DNA from: Pelagimonas phthalicica
Lineage (GTDB): Bacteria > Pseudomonadota > Alphaproteobacteria > Rhodobacterales > Rhodobacteraceae
Direction of reading: 5' to 3'
Assembly (NCBI RefSeq): GCF_004364805.1
Contig: NZ_SOAP01000001.1
Location: forward strand, 1,798,001-1,862,000
DNA length: 64,000 nucleotides
This document shows, piece after piece, positions 63,640 to 64,000 of this stretch (the stretch's first letter is position 1; each line of letters starts with the position of its first letter). A program made the translations under genes and the position numbers. The notes under the pieces are model-generated. The model saw nothing but the letters and a program-made list of their open reading frames with translations, was not told where the DNA came from and made no database searches.

Positions 63640-64000
63640 CACAGGATTTGACAGAGCTTGTGCAGATTTCTGACATGCTGAAAGAGCGTGCCCTGGCTGA
63701 GCATCGCAAAAATGTTCAAGAAAGTCAGAGGATTGCCCAAGAGATTGAGCAGATCGATACGTTGCGGCAACAGGCATTGCGTGATGAAAACAGCCTGATG
63801 GCGCGTCGAAGCGTTGGGGCTGATGCGCTTTGGGACAGTTGGCTGATGCGCCGGCGGGCGGAACTTATGCGCGAGGCGGCGATTGCGCGCGCCTATGAAA
63901 CAGAAAGCCTGACCCGCGCACGGGCGGCATTTGCAAAATCCGAAGCGTCCCAATCTGTCTTAAGGGACGAGATTTTGGCGAGACGAAAAGACAAGCTGAG
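63636..64000 (+). CDS. Coiled-coil flagellar protein, possibly FliJ-like, cut by window edge
   Basis: The frame starts at the ATG overlapping the flhB stop (ATGA) and is open to the window end, giving about 121 residues. It begins MTQDLTELVQISDMLKERA and is almost wholly charged helix (LAEHRKNVQESQRIAQEIEQI; RRRAELMREAAIARAYETESLTRARAAFAK) with heptad-like spacing and no glycine-rich or membrane part. Place and shape fit a small FliJ-type export factor or coiled-coil helper, but there is no diagnostic motif. Confidence 0.5.
   Translation, partial: MTQDLTELVQISDMLKERALAEHRKNVQESQRIAQEIEQIDTLRQQALRDENSLMARRSVGADALWDSWLMRRRAELMREAAIARAYETESLTRARAAFAKSEASQSVLRDEILARRKDKL

Noticed and set aside
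1-64000. tRNA, rRNA, CRISPR, prophage or insertion sequence
   Set aside because: Looked for cloverleaf ends, regular spaced repeats, transposase or integrase motifs and flanking inverted repeats; none was found by eye.

Overview
The window looks like a chromosomal segment of a Rhodobacteraceae (Roseobacter-group) alphaproteobacterium. The case rests on gene content and order: rho-mnmE-mnmG-rsmG-parA-parB on one side and maf-aroE-coaE-dnaQ-secB on the other, a flgE-flgK-flgL-flgI-motA-flhA-fliR-flhB flagellar run, a bacterial sodium channel with filter TLESWSM, and hrcA/grpE, TimA-like, MltA and FxsA-family genes. No rRNA, tRNA, insertion sequence, prophage or CRISPR array was seen. It reads as core genome with no clear sign of recent transfer.

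Layout. (1) 1-3.6 kb: cell-envelope genes (two YkuD L,D-transpeptidases, one cut by the left edge; a CAP-domain lipoprotein), then a BacNav channel coupled to an RNA methyltransferase. (2) 3.6-7.8 kb: a P-loop kinase-like gene and two coupled ABC half-exporters. (3) 8-15 kb: CCA-adding enzyme, two NUDIX hydrolases and Hsp33; a REC-PP2C phosphatase divergent from an HPt protein; threonine dehydratase; a membrane protein. (4) 15-23 kb: argG, an SCP2-domain protein, a sulfotransferase/class IV aminotransferase pair, periplasmic MsrA, ribokinase and malic enzyme. (5) 23-30 kb: mutS, grpE-hrcA, rph-rdgB-hemW. (6) 30-40 kb: the replication-origin neighbourhood. Genes run leftward from rho to parB and rightward from maf to dnaQ, away from a roughly 0.5 kb AT-rich gap (36787-37303) that I read as oriC. 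Two perfect parS palindromes lie inside rsmG and at the mnmG start; a third, near-perfect one follows argG. (7) 40-44.7 kb: secB, fxsA, timA, mltA, smr, idi and a cytochrome c. (8) 44.7-50.3 kb: an exopolysaccharide locus (Wza-like export lipoprotein, sugar epimerase, sugar transferase, YjbF/YjbH pair). (9) 50.4-64 kb: a flagellar cluster (MotB, hook, hook-filament junction, P-ring, MotA, an unrecognised 746-residue periplasmic protein, FlhA, FliR, FlhB, and a coiled-coil FliJ-like protein cut by the right edge).

How it works together. ParA, ParB and the parS sites should segregate the origin region. Translation and tRNA-modification genes (mnmE, mnmG, rsmG) share the leading strand with them. 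The one perfect TTAA-N7-TTAA sequence noticed in the window lies inside the putative oriC, and near-matches precede motB and flgE. This suggests, without proving, that a CtrA-type regulator touches both replication and motility. The strongest items for follow-up are the oriC/parS architecture (parS overlapping the mnmG start codon), the sodium channel, the MotA-coupled 746-residue protein, and a class IV aminotransferase that lacks the usual PLP-contacting glutamate.
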